A stretch of DNA of 64,000 bases from Roseiarcus sp963776665 (GCA_963776665.1 CAVZNQ010000013.1:62001-126000); one strand, 5' to 3'. Shown: positions 16,850 to 25,869, counted from the first letter of the stretch. The notes: generated by a model from the letters alone, not told the origin. A program made the numbers and translations.

Positions 16850-17956
16850 ATGCAGCGGAATTCGTTCGACGTCATTCGCATTCCGACCGACGGGCCCGGA
16901 GACGTTTCCGGCCTGATGGCGCTCATCGACAGCGGCGAGCTTGAACCCGAATCCATTCTCGCGGTGCTGGGGAAGACGGAGGGCAATGGCGGGGTGAACG
17001 ACTTCACCCGAGAATACGCGGTCGCAGCGTTGTGCAATGCGCTGGCGCCGCGTTGGGGGCTGTCCCCGCAGGCGGTCGAGAAGAAGATCGCGTTCGTGAT
17101 GTCTGGCGGCACGGAGGGGGTGCTCTCCCCGCATATGACGGTCTTCGCGCTAAGCCCGGGCTCCGACGCCCAGCGCGAGAGCAGCGGCGAGGCGCGCCTG
17201 AGCGTCGGCATCGCCCAGACCCGTGACTTCCTGCCCGAGGAGATCGGCCGCGACGCGCAGATCGACGAGACGATGAAGGCGGTCGAGACGGCGATGCGCG
17301 ATGCGCGGATCGACGCCGTGAGCGATGTGCATTTCGTCCAGATCAAGTGCCCGCTGCTGACGAGCGAGCGCGTTCAGGAAGCGCTTGCACGCGGCAAGGG
17401 GGTGGTTACCGCGAGCGGCTATGCTTCGATGGGCTATTCGCGCGGCGCGTCCGCGCTCGGCGTCGCCAAGGCGCTGGGCGAGATCGACGCCGGTGTCGGC
17501 GAGGCCCGCGTGCTGAAGGACTGGGACCTTTACTCCTCGGTCGCGTCCTGTTCAGCCGGCATCGAACTCATGCACAATGTGGTCATTCTGATCGGCAATT
17601 CGCGATTCTCGGCAAGCCCGTTCGTGATCGGCCATGCGGTGATGCAGGATGCGATCGACCTTCCAGCGGTCATTCAGGCGCACGATAGCGTCGGCTTGAG
17701 CGCGCTCGACCCGCGATCGCGGGACCGGCTGGTGAATATCTTCGCCAAGGCCGAGGCCTCCCCCAGCGGGGCAATTCGCGGCTTGCGCCATACGATGCTC
17801 GACGATTCCGACATAAACGCCACCCGCCACGCCCGAGCCGCGGTCGGGGGGTTGATCAGCGGCGTTGCGGGAACGGGAGCGGTCTATGTCTCCGGCGGCG
17901 CCGAGCACCAGGGGCCCGCCGGCGGCGGCCCGGTTGCGGTCGTTGCGCGGATATGA
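16850..17956 (+). CDS. ring-opening amidohydrolase (cyanuric acid hydrolase/barbiturase family)
   Basis: 368 residues, the usual family length. Three repeated units each supply a Ser-Lys pair: K42 (GKTEGNGG) and S85 (MSGGTEGVLSPH) in the first, HFVQIKCPLL and ASCSAGIEL in the second, IFAKAEAS and YVSGGAEHQGPAGGGPVAVV in the third. The family hydrolyses cyclic amides such as cyanuric acid to carboxybiuret, or barbiturate to ureidomalonate. Which substrate applies is not decidable here. No triazine or pyrimidine catabolic genes are adjacent, although a urea uptake system lies elsewhere in the window. The downstream esterase gene starts 94 bp later on the same strand. Confidence 0.85.
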   Translation: MQRNSFDVIRIPTDGPGDVSGLMALIDSGELEPESILAVLGKTEGNGGVNDFTREYAVAALCNALAPRWGLSPQAVEKKIAFVMSGGTEGVLSPHMTVFALSPGSDAQRESSGEARLSVGIAQTRDFLPEEIGRDAQIDETMKAVETAMRDARIDAVSDVHFVQIKCPLLTSERVQEALARGKGVVTASGYASMGYSRGASALGVAKALGEIDAGVGEARVLKDWDLYSSVASCSAGIELMHNVVILIGNSRFSASPFVIGHAVMQDAIDLPAVIQAHDSVGLSALDPRSRDRLVNIFAKAEASPSGAIRGLRHTMLDDSDINATRHARAAVGGLISGVAGTGAVYVSGGAEHQGPAGGGPVAVVARI

Positions 17957-18050
17957 GACGGGCGGGGCGCACTCCCTTGACTCCGAGCCGCAATGCGCGA
18001 TCCTCGCCGATCGATCGCCTGCCCCGGAGCCGGCGATAAAGGAGGAACGC

Positions 18051-19763
18051 GTGGCGAATCGGAGGCGCGCGGACGGGCCGCACTTGACCCGGTGGACGGC
18101 GCTCGGCGGCGCCCTATTGCTCGGCCTGGCCGGTCACGCCGCGGCGTTCGCCCAAGAAGAAAGCTGCACCCATGTCACGACTCAATCGCTCGCACTTCCA
18201 GGCCTGATCATCGAGGGCTCGAAGATGCAGGAGGCCGGCAATGGCCTGCCGAAACATTGTATTGTGTCGGGCGCCGCTAACGACCGCACCGGCGTCGACG
18301 GCAAGCCCTACGCAATCCGATTCGAGATCAGGCTTCCCGCCGACTGGAATGGCCGTTTCCTCAGCCAGGAGAACGGCGGCGGCGACGGCGCGGTCGTGGC
18401 GGCGACGGGCGACGGGCCAAGGGCGCTCGCTTCCGGCGGTCGGTCGGCGCTGGCGCGCGGCTTTGCGGTGCTCTCCTCGGACGCCGGGCATTCGGGCCAG
18501 GATCCTGCCAACAAAGAGCTCGGCCTCGCCGCGGGGGCGGCTTTTGGCCTCGATCCGCAGGCCCGGCGCGACTACGGATATTCCGCCGACGTGACGCTGG
18601 CGCCGATCGCCAAAGCGATCATCGCCGCCCATTACGGCCGCAAGCCCGACTATTCTTACATGATGGGCTGCTCGAACGGTGGACGCCACACGATGGTGGC
18701 GGCGACGCGGATGCCGGAAGCTTATGACGGCTTTCTCGCCGGCGATCCCGGCTTCGACCTGCCCCGCGCCGCGATCCAGCACGCCTGGGACGCCCAGGCC
18801 TTCGTCAAGGCCGATCCAGACATCCGCAAGTCGATCTCCGAGCAAGACGCTGCCCTTGTTTCGCGCAGAATCATCGCCGCTTGCGACAAGCTGGACGGTC
18901 TCGAAGACGGACTAACCGCCAATCTCGCCGCCTGCCAGAAGGCGTTCGATTTCGGCAGCCTCGCTTGCAGTGACGGCGCCGCCACCGAATGCCTTCCGAA
19001 GGCCAAGGTCCAGGCGCTCAAGATGAGCTTCGCCGGCCCCAAGAACGCGAAAGGCGAGGCGCTCTATTCCGACTGGCCTGTCGACGGCGGCGTCGGCACC
19101 GGCAACTGGCGGCTCTGGAAGATCGAAAGCCCGATCCCGCCCTGGGATCACTATCCGATCATCGCGACGATGGGCGCGTCCTCGCTCCAATATATCTTCA
19201 CGACCCCGCCGACCCCGGTCGCGGGTTCGACGGACGCGCTTGTGAAGTCGCTTCTCGCGTTCGACTTCGACAAGGACGCGCCGAAAATTTACGCGAGGAC
19301 CGACGCCTTTCCTGAGTCAGCGATGGAATTCATGACCCCGCCGGACGCTGACGATCCCAAGCTCGCGCAATTCCGCCAATTGGGCCGCAAAATGATCATC
19401 TATCACGGCCAGGCGGACCCGGTCTTCTCGATCGACGACACGATCCGCTGGTATGAAAGGCTCAACGCCAATCTCGACGGTAAGGCGGAGGCGGAAGTCC
19501 GCCTGTTCGCGGTCCCGGGCATGACTCACTGCAATGCAGGCCTCGCGCTCGACAAGTTCGACGCTTTGAGCGCACTCGTCGATTGGGTCGAAAAGGGCGA
19601 GGCGCCGGACCGAATCATCGCCACCGCCGATCCGGCAAACAAGGAAATCCCCGCCGCCTGGAGCCCGAACCGCTCCCGCCCGCTCTGTCCATGGCCGCAA
19701 TATGCGCGCTACAGGAGCGGCGATCCGGAAAGCGCCAGTTCGTTCGAATGCGCGTCGCAGTGA
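18051..19763 (+). CDS. tannase/feruloyl esterase family secreted hydrolase
   Basis: 570 residues from GTG 18051, chosen for the GGAGG site just upstream and because the signal peptide then starts at once (ALGGALLLGLAGHAAAFAQ). The catalytic triad is recognisable: Ser in GCSNGGR (about residue 208), Asp in YHGQADPVFS and His in PGMTHCN. The family-typical cysteines flank the Ser and His (CS and HC). These enzymes cut ester bonds of ferulate or gallate in plant polymers, here in the periplasm or outside. It may release ferulate for the feruloyl-CoA synthase at 7891. It lies downstream of the amidohydrolase gene on the same strand and converges with the next gene. Confidence 0.88.
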   Translation: MANRRRADGPHLTRWTALGGALLLGLAGHAAAFAQEESCTHVTTQSLALPGLIIEGSKMQEAGNGLPKHCIVSGAANDRTGVDGKPYAIRFEIRLPADWNGRFLSQENGGGDGAVVAATGDGPRALASGGRSALARGFAVLSSDAGHSGQDPANKELGLAAGAAFGLDPQARRDYGYSADVTLAPIAKAIIAAHYGRKPDYSYMMGCSNGGRHTMVAATRMPEAYDGFLAGDPGFDLPRAAIQHAWDAQAFVKADPDIRKSISEQDAALVSRRIIAACDKLDGLEDGLTANLAACQKAFDFGSLACSDGAATECLPKAKVQALKMSFAGPKNAKGEALYSDWPVDGGVGTGNWRLWKIESPIPPWDHYPIIATMGASSLQYIFTTPPTPVAGSTDALVKSLLAFDFDKDAPKIYARTDAFPESAMEFMTPPDADDPKLAQFRQLGRKMIIYHGQADPVFSIDDTIRWYERLNANLDGKAEAEVRLFAVPGMTHCNAGLALDKFDALSALVDWVEKGEAPDRIIATADPANKEIPAAWSPNRSRPLCPWPQYARYRSGDPESASSFECASQ

Positions 19764-19789
19764 CAGTACGTAGCGCGCTGTCGCGGGCC

Positions 19790-20542
19790 CTAGAAATTGG
19801 TCTTCGCAAGCACCGTGGTCACGAGGTTGTACTTCAGGGCGTCGGCCGCGGCCAGCGGCCAGTCCGGTTTGCGAATAGCGTTCATCTGCGCCGGCCACTC
19901 GGGGTCGTCGGGCATTGAGAAATACGCCTTGCGGAGGTCGGGCGAGACCCCGTTGGTCTCCATAGCGTCGAAAGCTTCGTTGGTCCTCGCCAGCGTCACA
20001 TCATACCAGTGATTGAGGAACTCGCGGCAACCCGTCTTGCGCGGCTCGAAGACGTTCCGCCCTTCAAGGCCTCCGAAGCAGAGCCCCTCGAAATTGGTCG
20101 TGTAGCCGGGGCCGAGCCGGGCGCCGTGAATGCCGATCCAGGTGTCCTCGGCAGCTATCCGCTCGCGCCCGGCGGCGAATATATAGGCGCACGCGCTCGC
20201 GCAATAGTGCTGCGACCTGAGCAGGGTCGTCTTGCCGAGCTCCTTGATCTTGCGCGCGACCTCCAGCGCCCATTCGACGTTCCCGCCGAGCGAATCGAGA
20301 TCAATCGTCCGAACCTTTGCAACGCTGGCGGCTTCATACTGGATGTAGTCATAGATATGGGAATCGATCCGTCCCTCGATGATCAGCGTGTCGCCCTCGA
20401 TGTGCGGAGAGATGATGCGGCGAAGGCGGTTCAGATCGCCAAGGTCGTCCGGAGAGCCTGCGAACTCCCGCGGACCCGCCACGGCGGAGCCGGACATCAT
20501 CAGGACGACGACTACCTGGAGCGCAATCGAGGCGAATCGCAT
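19790..20542 (-). CDS. exported ClpP/crotonase-fold protein with CASAC motif
   Basis: 250 residues with a signal peptide (ALQVVVVLMMSGSAVAG). The middle looks like the ClpP fold: LDSLGGNVEWALEVARKIKELG, then SQHYCASACAYIFAAGRER with the serine at the ClpP nucleophile position, and WIGIHGARLG with a histidine where ClpP has its catalytic one. The nucleophile is flanked by two cysteines (CASAC). It belongs to the group of predicted periplasmic proteins related to ClpP; activity is unproven. A second, divergent member is at 33691. It is convergent with the esterase gene (26-bp gap). Confidence 0.7.
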   Translation of the reverse strand: MRFASIALQVVVVLMMSGSAVAGPREFAGSPDDLGDLNRLRRIISPHIEGDTLIIEGRIDSHIYDYIQYEAASVAKVRTIDLDSLGGNVEWALEVARKIKELGKTTLLRSQHYCASACAYIFAAGRERIAAEDTWIGIHGARLGPGYTTNFEGLCFGGLEGRNVFEPRKTGCREFLNHWYDVTLARTNEAFDAMETNGVSPDLRKAYFSMPDDPEWPAQMNAIRKPDWPLAAADALKYNLVTTVLAKTNF

Positions 20543-20648
20543 CGACGTTCCTCCCCAATGGGACAGAACGTTTCACACGGGGCTTTTGATTTGGTTAACG
20601 GAAGATAAATCCGCATATGCCCTGATCTTGGGCAAGCGGACTGATTGC

Positions 20649-22151
20649 CTATTTCCGCGCCAGCACCTCGCGCACGCGATCGACCAGATCAGCCTCCGAC
20701 GCGGAGAACTGCGCGCGCTGACGCAATTCGAGATAGTCGGAGCGATCCTTGGTCGATTTCGCGAGCTCCGCCCCGAGCTTGAGGTCCCGGATCGTGACCT
20801 GCGGACCGCCCGGCGCGTCGCGCTCGTTCGAACCCTGGATGACGGCGACGCGGCTCCGGCGCCGGTCGGCGTATTTGAGTTGTGCGTTCATGCCGCCGCG
20901 CCCGAGGTAGAGCTCGGACGCGATCCCGGCTGCGCGCAGGCGAGCGACGAGGCGCTGGGTGCTGGCCATCGACTTTTCGTCGCGGTCGAGCGCCAGCACG
21001 ACGACGGGGCCCGCGCTCTCCGCCCCGGCGACGATCGGGCTCTTGATCGCGCGCAAGGCCGCGAGCAGGCGCGAGACGCCGATCGAGAAGCCCGTCGCCG
21101 GGACTGGCTCCGAGCGAAAGCGGGCCACGAGGCCGTCATAGCGCCCGCCGCCGCCGACCGACCCGAACCGGATCGGCCTGCCATCCTCGCCCGGCGTGTC
21201 GAACGTCAGCTCTGCCTCGAAGACCGGGCCGGTGTAATATTCGAGCCCGCGCACGACCGAGGGATCGATCACGACTCGATCCCCCGCGCCCCCGGCCTCC
21301 ACGAGAGCGACGATCTCGCTCAATTCGGAGAGTCCATTTTCGCCGCCGCCCGAACCCGTCACCGCGGACGCAAGCGCCGCGATTGTCGCGCGATTGTCGG
21401 ATGCGCGGGCCTCCGTATAGGCGAGCACGCGCCCAACCGCTTCGGCCTCCAGCCCCGCGCCCTTTGTGAAGTCCCCGCTCTCGTCCTTGCGCCCTTTGCC
21501 GAGCAGCGCACGGACGCCGTCTGCGCCGAGCCGGTCGAGCTTGTCGATCGCGCGCATGACGGTCAGCCGCCGCCCGGCGTTGGCCTCGCCGCCGAGGCCG
21601 ATCGCCTCCATCACCCCGTCTAGCACCTTCCGGTTGTTGACCTTCACGACATAGTCGCCGCGCTTGATCCCGAGCGCCTCGAGACAGTCAGCCGCCATCA
21701 TGCAGATTTCGGCGTCGGCCGCCGGCGAGGCGGCGCCGACCGTGTCGGCGTCGAACTGCATGAACTGGCGGAAGCGGCCAGGGCCCGGCTTCTCGTTGCG
21801 GAACACCCAGCCGGCCCGATAGGAGCGATACGGCTTGGGCAGCCTATCGTAGTTTTCGGCGACATAGCGCGCGAGCGGCGCCGTCAGGTCGTAGCGCAGC
21901 GAGAGCCATTGCTCGTCGTCGTCCTTGAACGAGAACACGCCCTCGTTCGGCCGGTCCAGGTCGGGCAGGAACTTGCCGAGCGCCTCGGTGAACTCGACGA
22001 ACGGCGTCTCGACCGCCTCGAAGCCATAGAGCGCGTAGACCTCGCGGATCTTCGCCATCATCGCCTCGGCGGCGGCGATGTCGGCCTCAACGCGGTCGGC
22101 GAAGCCGCGCGGCAGCGCGGCACGGACAAGGGAGGCATCGGTTCCGGTCAT
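20649..22151 (-). CDS. hisS: histidyl-tRNA synthetase
   Basis: 500 residues, the long alphaproteobacterial form. Class II motifs are clear: the motif 2 loop YRAGWVFRNEKPGPGRFRQFMQFD, the histidine-binding VIDPSVVRGLEYYTGPVFEAEL, and motif 3 ATGFSIGVSRLLAAL. The C-terminal anticodon-binding domain starts near residue 385 (VVVLALDRDEKSMAS). It charges tRNA-His. The gene starts with ATG 22151 and is followed by nothing on its strand for 100 bp. Confidence 0.95.
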   Translation of the reverse strand: MTGTDASLVRAALPRGFADRVEADIAAAEAMMAKIREVYALYGFEAVETPFVEFTEALGKFLPDLDRPNEGVFSFKDDDEQWLSLRYDLTAPLARYVAENYDRLPKPYRSYRAGWVFRNEKPGPGRFRQFMQFDADTVGAASPAADAEICMMAADCLEALGIKRGDYVVKVNNRKVLDGVMEAIGLGGEANAGRRLTVMRAIDKLDRLGADGVRALLGKGRKDESGDFTKGAGLEAEAVGRVLAYTEARASDNRATIAALASAVTGSGGGENGLSELSEIVALVEAGGAGDRVVIDPSVVRGLEYYTGPVFEAELTFDTPGEDGRPIRFGSVGGGGRYDGLVARFRSEPVPATGFSIGVSRLLAALRAIKSPIVAGAESAGPVVVLALDRDEKSMASTQRLVARLRAAGIASELYLGRGGMNAQLKYADRRRSRVAVIQGSNERDAPGGPQVTIRDLKLGAELAKSTKDRSDYLELRQRAQFSASEADLVDRVREVLARK

Positions 22152-22284
22152 GCGACTCTATATCCGCAACCGCGGCGCCGAGAGCAAGTTGCCCTCAAGT
22201 CGAGGCGGGTCATGGCGAGGAGCCGCGGACGGACATCGCCCGGTCGCCCAAGGACCCGGCGCTTCGGCCTCACTGGCATTCCGG

Positions 22285-22326
22285 ATCATCCTTCGAGACG
22301 TCCTGCGGCCCTCGGCCTTCAGGAGG
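22285..22326. repeat. REP-like intergenic repeat fragment
   Basis: ATCATCCTTCGAGACGTCC followed by CTTCAGGAGG resembles the CATCCTTCGAGACG / CAGGATGAGG palindromes of Hyphomicrobiales and is related to the copy at 6436. It abuts the stop of the DUF1345 gene. Confidence 0.45.
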
Positions 22327-23065
22327 CTAGAACAGGTTCGCGGTGATATTGATAGTCAGCGCGAGGATTATGGCGTTGAAGAAAAAGGAGACGACGCCCT
22401 GAATGACGACGATCCGCCGCATCCGCATGGACGCCACATTGACGTCGGACGAGGCGAAGGTGCAGCCGATGACGAACGACTGGTAGAAGAACTCCATCCA
22501 GCCCGGCTGCGGCGTCCCCGGAAAGTCGAGTCCGGCGTGAATCCCACCCTTCTTGGGTTTGAAGTAGACGCCTGCATAGTGTAGCCCGAACATCACCTGC
22601 AGGAACGTCCAGGCGCTCAGCACCGTTAAGCCGACCAGCACGAGATGTCCGGCCTTCGGCCACCCGCCCATGGTCTTCACCGGGCCAAGCTCCCACACGA
22701 TCGCCGCGGTCGCGGCAAGCGCCGCAATGACTCCCAAGACCACCAGCACCCACTGGTTCTCGTCCTCCGGTCGCGACTGAACGCGGGCCTCCCGCCTCGG
22801 GTCCATGACCATGTGCAGGATCAGGAGGAGAAACGCCCAGGCGCCGACGTTCCAGGCGATCAGCAGCCGGGTCGCCTCGCGGATATCGGCTCCAAGCCGC
22901 AGAGCGACGTAGGCCGCGATCATCAGGGCCGCTCCGATCAGGAGCCGCGGCCGGTGCGCGAAAGTCCGCCAGAGGTCGGTTTCGACCTTTCCAGCCGACG
23001 ACGAACGGTGATCTGGACGATCCGGCCGCCTTGTCGGTTCTTGGCGGGGGCAGCGGTTTGGGCAT
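22327..23065 (-). CDS. DUF1345 membrane protein, start unclear (possible frameshift)
   Basis: The body of the protein is a clear DUF1345 membrane protein of about 220 residues: four to five hydrophobic helices, GLHYAGVYF, the conserved FYQSFVIGCTFASSDVNV and a C-terminal QGVVSFFFNAIILALTINI. The main frame has no credible start: its first ATG before helix 1 is inside the helix, and others lie far upstream, opposite atpI. An ATG at 23065 with a GAAGGG ribosome binding site opens a different frame that would join the main one if one base near 22990 were removed. I give 23065 as the likely start. A start at 23175 in the main frame is the alternative. Confidence 0.65.
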
Positions 23066-23194
23066 TCGGAAGCCCTTCGGTTGCGACGGGGCAGACTGCC
23101 TTGCCGAAGGCCGTCTTCGCGGTCAAGCGGCGAAGAGTCGCTGGCCTTATCCCTGCGTCCCACCAATGCTATCATCCGAGGACATGAAAAGAAG

Positions 23195-23668
23195 ATGGGA
23201 GCGATGGGCTCGAACCCTGAAAACGGCGACGACGCAGAAGCGCTCCGCGCGCGGCTCGGCCGACTGTCGGGCGAATTAAGGGCCCGGGCCGCGCCGCCTC
23301 CCGCTCCCGAGCCGAAGCGGGAGACCCCGAGCGACAACGCCGGATCGGCGATGTCGCTCGGCTTGCGCGCCGGCAGCGAGTTCGTTTCCGCCGTCATCGT
23401 CGGCTTGGGGATCGGCTGGGCTCTCGACCGCGCTCTCGGGACCAATCCAGCGTTTCTGATTGTGTTTTTCATGCTCGGGGTCGCGGCGGCGATCTGGAAC
23501 GTAATTCGGCTCACTTCGCCCAAGGCCGGGTCTTCCAGCCGCAATTCGCCCTTGTCTCGCACAGACTCGCCGGATAAAGACGTGCGGCGCCCGGCTTCCG
23601 GAGCCGGAAGCGACGCCTCGTTGGGGGGGCGCGGAGCCGCCGGCGGGGCGGACGACGACGAGGACTAG
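23195..23668 (+). CDS. atpI: ATP synthase protein I
   Basis: 157 residues from ATG 23195 (MGAMGSNPENGDDAEALRAR); ATG 23204 is an alternative. Two membrane helices (SEFVSAVIVGLGIGWALDRA and AFLIVFFMLGVAAAIWNVI) carry the AtpI signature. The C-terminal tail is polar, rich in Ser, Gly and Asp, and longer than usual. AtpI helps assemble the c-ring and heads the F0 operon in Alphaproteobacteria, as here. It is followed after 5 bp by atpB. Confidence 0.88.
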   Translation: MGAMGSNPENGDDAEALRARLGRLSGELRARAAPPPAPEPKRETPSDNAGSAMSLGLRAGSEFVSAVIVGLGIGWALDRALGTNPAFLIVFFMLGVAAAIWNVIRLTSPKAGSSSRNSPLSRTDSPDKDVRRPASGAGSDASLGGRGAAGGADDDED

Positions 23669-23673
23669 AGGAC

Positions 23674-24441
23674 GTGGCGACAGAGTCGGGACCGGCGATC
23701 GATCCGATCCACCAATTCTCCATTCACCCCGTCGTTTCGATTGAGGTCGCGGGCCATGACGTCTCCCTGACCAATTCTGGTCTCTATATGCTGCTGGCGG
23801 TCGCGCTTACCTGCCTTCTGGTCGCGCTCGGCGCGCGTGGCGGGTCCGGCGTCCCGGGCCGGATTCAGGCCCTGGCCGAAATGGCTTACGAGTTCATAGC
23901 GGGAATGGTCCGCTCGGCCGCCGGCGAGGCGGGCATGCGTTTTTTTCCGTTTGTCTTCGCGATCTTTTTCTTCGTCCTGCTTTCCAATCTGATCGGCTTC
24001 ATTCCCTATTCGTTCACGGTCACCAGCCAGATCATCATCACCGCCGCGCTGGCGCTGTTGGTGTTCTTCACCGTCGTCGTCATCGGCGTGAGCGAGCACG
24101 GCGTGCACTTCTTCAAATTGTTCGTCCCTCCGGGCGTGCCGATCTACATCTTGCCGCTCGTTGTGGCGATCGAAGTCATCTCTTTCCTTTCGCGCCCCAT
24201 CAGCCACTCCGTGCGCCTGTTCGCGAACATGCTCGCCGGCCACATCACGCTCAACGTCTTCGGCGGATTCGTGGTGATGCTGCTCGGCGCCGGCGCAGCG
24301 GTCAAGGGACTGGCGGTGCTGCCGTTCGCGATGACAATCGGCCTTGACGCTCTCGAACTTCTGGTGGCGTTCCTGCAGGCCTACGTGTTCGCGATGCTGA
24401 CTTGCATGTATCTCAATGACGCGCTTCATCCCGGTCACTGA
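23674..24441 (+). CDS. atpB: F0F1 ATP synthase subunit a
   Basis: 255 residues, starting with GTG 23674 (ATESGPAIDPIHQFSIHP) behind an AGAGGA site. Six hydrophobic helices are visible. The proton-path arginine lies in helix 4 (ISHSVRLFANMLAGHITLN), and LPLVVAIEVISFLSRP precedes it. The C-terminal QAYVFAMLTCMYLNDALHPGH is typical. It forms the half channels next to the c-ring in the inner membrane. Second gene of the F0 operon; F1 genes are not in the window, as is normal for this group. Confidence 0.96.
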   Translation: MATESGPAIDPIHQFSIHPVVSIEVAGHDVSLTNSGLYMLLAVALTCLLVALGARGGSGVPGRIQALAEMAYEFIAGMVRSAAGEAGMRFFPFVFAIFFFVLLSNLIGFIPYSFTVTSQIIITAALALLVFFTVVVIGVSEHGVHFFKLFVPPGVPIYILPLVVAIEVISFLSRPISHSVRLFANMLAGHITLNVFGGFVVMLLGAGAAVKGLAVLPFAMTIGLDALELLVAFLQAYVFAMLTCMYLNDALHPGH

Positions 24442-24488
24442 CCCCAACTCGAAACACGAATTTTTCGCCAACGAAATAGGAGCACCGC

Positions 24489-24728
24489 ATGGAACCGCAT
24501 GAGCTCGCCATCGCCGCCAAATATGTCGGCGCCGGCCTCGCCGCCATTGGAACGGGCGCCGCCGGCATTGGCGTCGGCACGCTGTTCGGCCAATTCCTGA
24601 ACGGTGCGCTACGCAATCCGTCGGCGGTGGAGGGTCAGTTCGGCCGCTTGATCTTCGGTTTCGCGGTGACCGAGGCGCTGGGCATTTTCGCGCTTCTGAT
24701 CGCGTTCCTGTTGCTGTTCGCGGTTTGA
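24489..24728 (+). CDS. atpE: F0F1 ATP synthase subunit c
   Basis: 79 residues, two transmembrane helices with glycine repeats (GTGAAGIGVGTLFGQ) in the first, the RNP loop (GALRNPSA), and the proton-carrying carboxylate as glutamate in FAVTEALGIFALLIAF. An AGGAG site precedes ATG 24489. It forms the rotating c-ring. Confidence 0.97.
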   Translation: MEPHELAIAAKYVGAGLAAIGTGAAGIGVGTLFGQFLNGALRNPSAVEGQFGRLIFGFAVTEALGIFALLIAFLLLFAV

Positions 24729-24808
24729 CGTTTGAGACTTGGTTCTGACGCCGAAGGGAAGGCGCATACGGCGTCTTCCAGGCTCCTTATTTTCCTTAAG
24801 GGTCCGTG

Positions 24809-25384
24809 ATGGCCGAGCCCGCCCAATCAACGCCGCCCGACACGACTCGGACTCAGGTCGGTCAGGAAGGCGGCGCACATTCGAACTTTCCGCCGTTCGA
24901 CCCGAGCACGTTTCCCTCGCAACTGGTCTGGTTCGCGATCGCGTTCGGGTTCCTCTACTGGTACATGTCCAAGCGCGGCTTGCCGCGGCTCGGGGCGGTA
25001 ATCGACGGCCGCAAGGCGCAGATTGCGCGCGACCTGGACGAGGCGACCGCGATGCAGCAGCGGGCCGACGCCGCCGCGGCCGCGCACGAAAAGACATTGG
25101 CTGAGGCGCGCGCCAAGGCGCAGACCGTGGCCCAGGCGGCGCGGGACGCGGCCGCGGCCGACGCCCAGGCCAAGCGCAAGGTGCTCGAGGACGAGCTCGC
25201 GGCCAAGCTGGCCGCCGCAGAGCGCGAAATCGCGGCGACGCGCGCCCAGGCGATGACCAATGTTGCCGAGGTTGCGCGCGGAGCCGCCGCGGCGATCGTC
25301 GAGCGTCTGGGCGGACGCCAGGCCGATCCGGCGGCGATCGCCGCCGCCGTCAATTCGGTCAAGTCGCTCGGCGGAGCCGCATGA
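24809..25384 (+). CDS. atpG: F0F1 ATP synthase subunit b'
   Basis: 191 residues from ATG 24809; a GTG lies directly in front. A soluble N-terminal stretch is followed by one membrane helix (PSQLVWFAIAFGFLYWYM, residues 37-54). A long alanine- and charge-rich coiled coil then makes the peripheral stalk. The extended N-terminus and the position before atpF mark it as the b' subunit found in photosynthetic and other Alphaproteobacteria. Its TGA overlaps the atpF start (ATGATG). The symbols atpF' or atpX are also used. Confidence 0.9.
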   Translation: MAEPAQSTPPDTTRTQVGQEGGAHSNFPPFDPSTFPSQLVWFAIAFGFLYWYMSKRGLPRLGAVIDGRKAQIARDLDEATAMQQRADAAAAAHEKTLAEARAKAQTVAQAARDAAAADAQAKRKVLEDELAAKLAAAEREIAATRAQAMTNVAEVARGAAAAIVERLGGRQADPAAIAAAVNSVKSLGGAA

Positions 25385-25869
25385 TGGAATTCGACGCGGA
25401 ATTTTTCGTTCTTCTCGGGTTCCTCGTCTTCGTTGGCGTCCTTGTCTATTTCGGCGCCCATCGAATTGTCCTGAAAGCGCTCGACGCGCGCGGCGAAGCA
25501 ATCGCGGCCGAACTCGCCCAGGCGGCGAAGCTGCGCGAAGAGGCGACCGCCCTTTTGGCCAGCTTCGAAAAGAAGACCGCCGAGGCGGAAGCTAACGCGG
25601 CCGGTATCGTCGCCGAGGCGCGCGCCCAGGCGGAGCAGTTGGCCATTGAGGCCGGCGAGCGCCTGAAGGAATTCATCGCCCGGCGCACCAAGCAAGCCGA
25701 GGATAAGATCGCTCTCGCCGAAGCCCAGGCGACCGCGGAGGTGCGCGCCGCCGCGGCGGACCATGCGGCAAAGGCGGCGGAAATCGTTCTCGCCGACCAG
25801 ATGCGTGGTCCCGCCGGCGCGGATCTCGTGGCGCGCGAAATCGGCGATCTCAAGAATCGCCTTTCCTGA
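25381..25869 (+). CDS. atpF: F0F1 ATP synthase subunit b
   Basis: 162 residues, with tandem ATG codons at 25381 and 25384 overlapping the b' stop. One N-terminal membrane helix (FFVLLGFLVFVGVLVYFGA) is followed by a coiled coil ending DLVAREIGDLKNRLS. Together with b' it forms the stator stalk heterodimer. Last gene of the atpI-B-E-b'-b operon. Confidence 0.93.
   Translation: MMEFDAEFFVLLGFLVFVGVLVYFGAHRIVLKALDARGEAIAAELAQAAKLREEATALLASFEKKTAEAEANAAGIVAEARAQAEQLAIEAGERLKEFIARRTKQAEDKIALAEAQATAEVRAAAADHAAKAAEIVLADQMRGPAGADLVAREIGDLKNRLS

Noticed and set aside
20566..20600. Possible fifth copy of the dispersed core (GGCTTTTGATTTGGTTAA)
   Set aside because: Too many differences and no 21-bp units nearby; probably chance.
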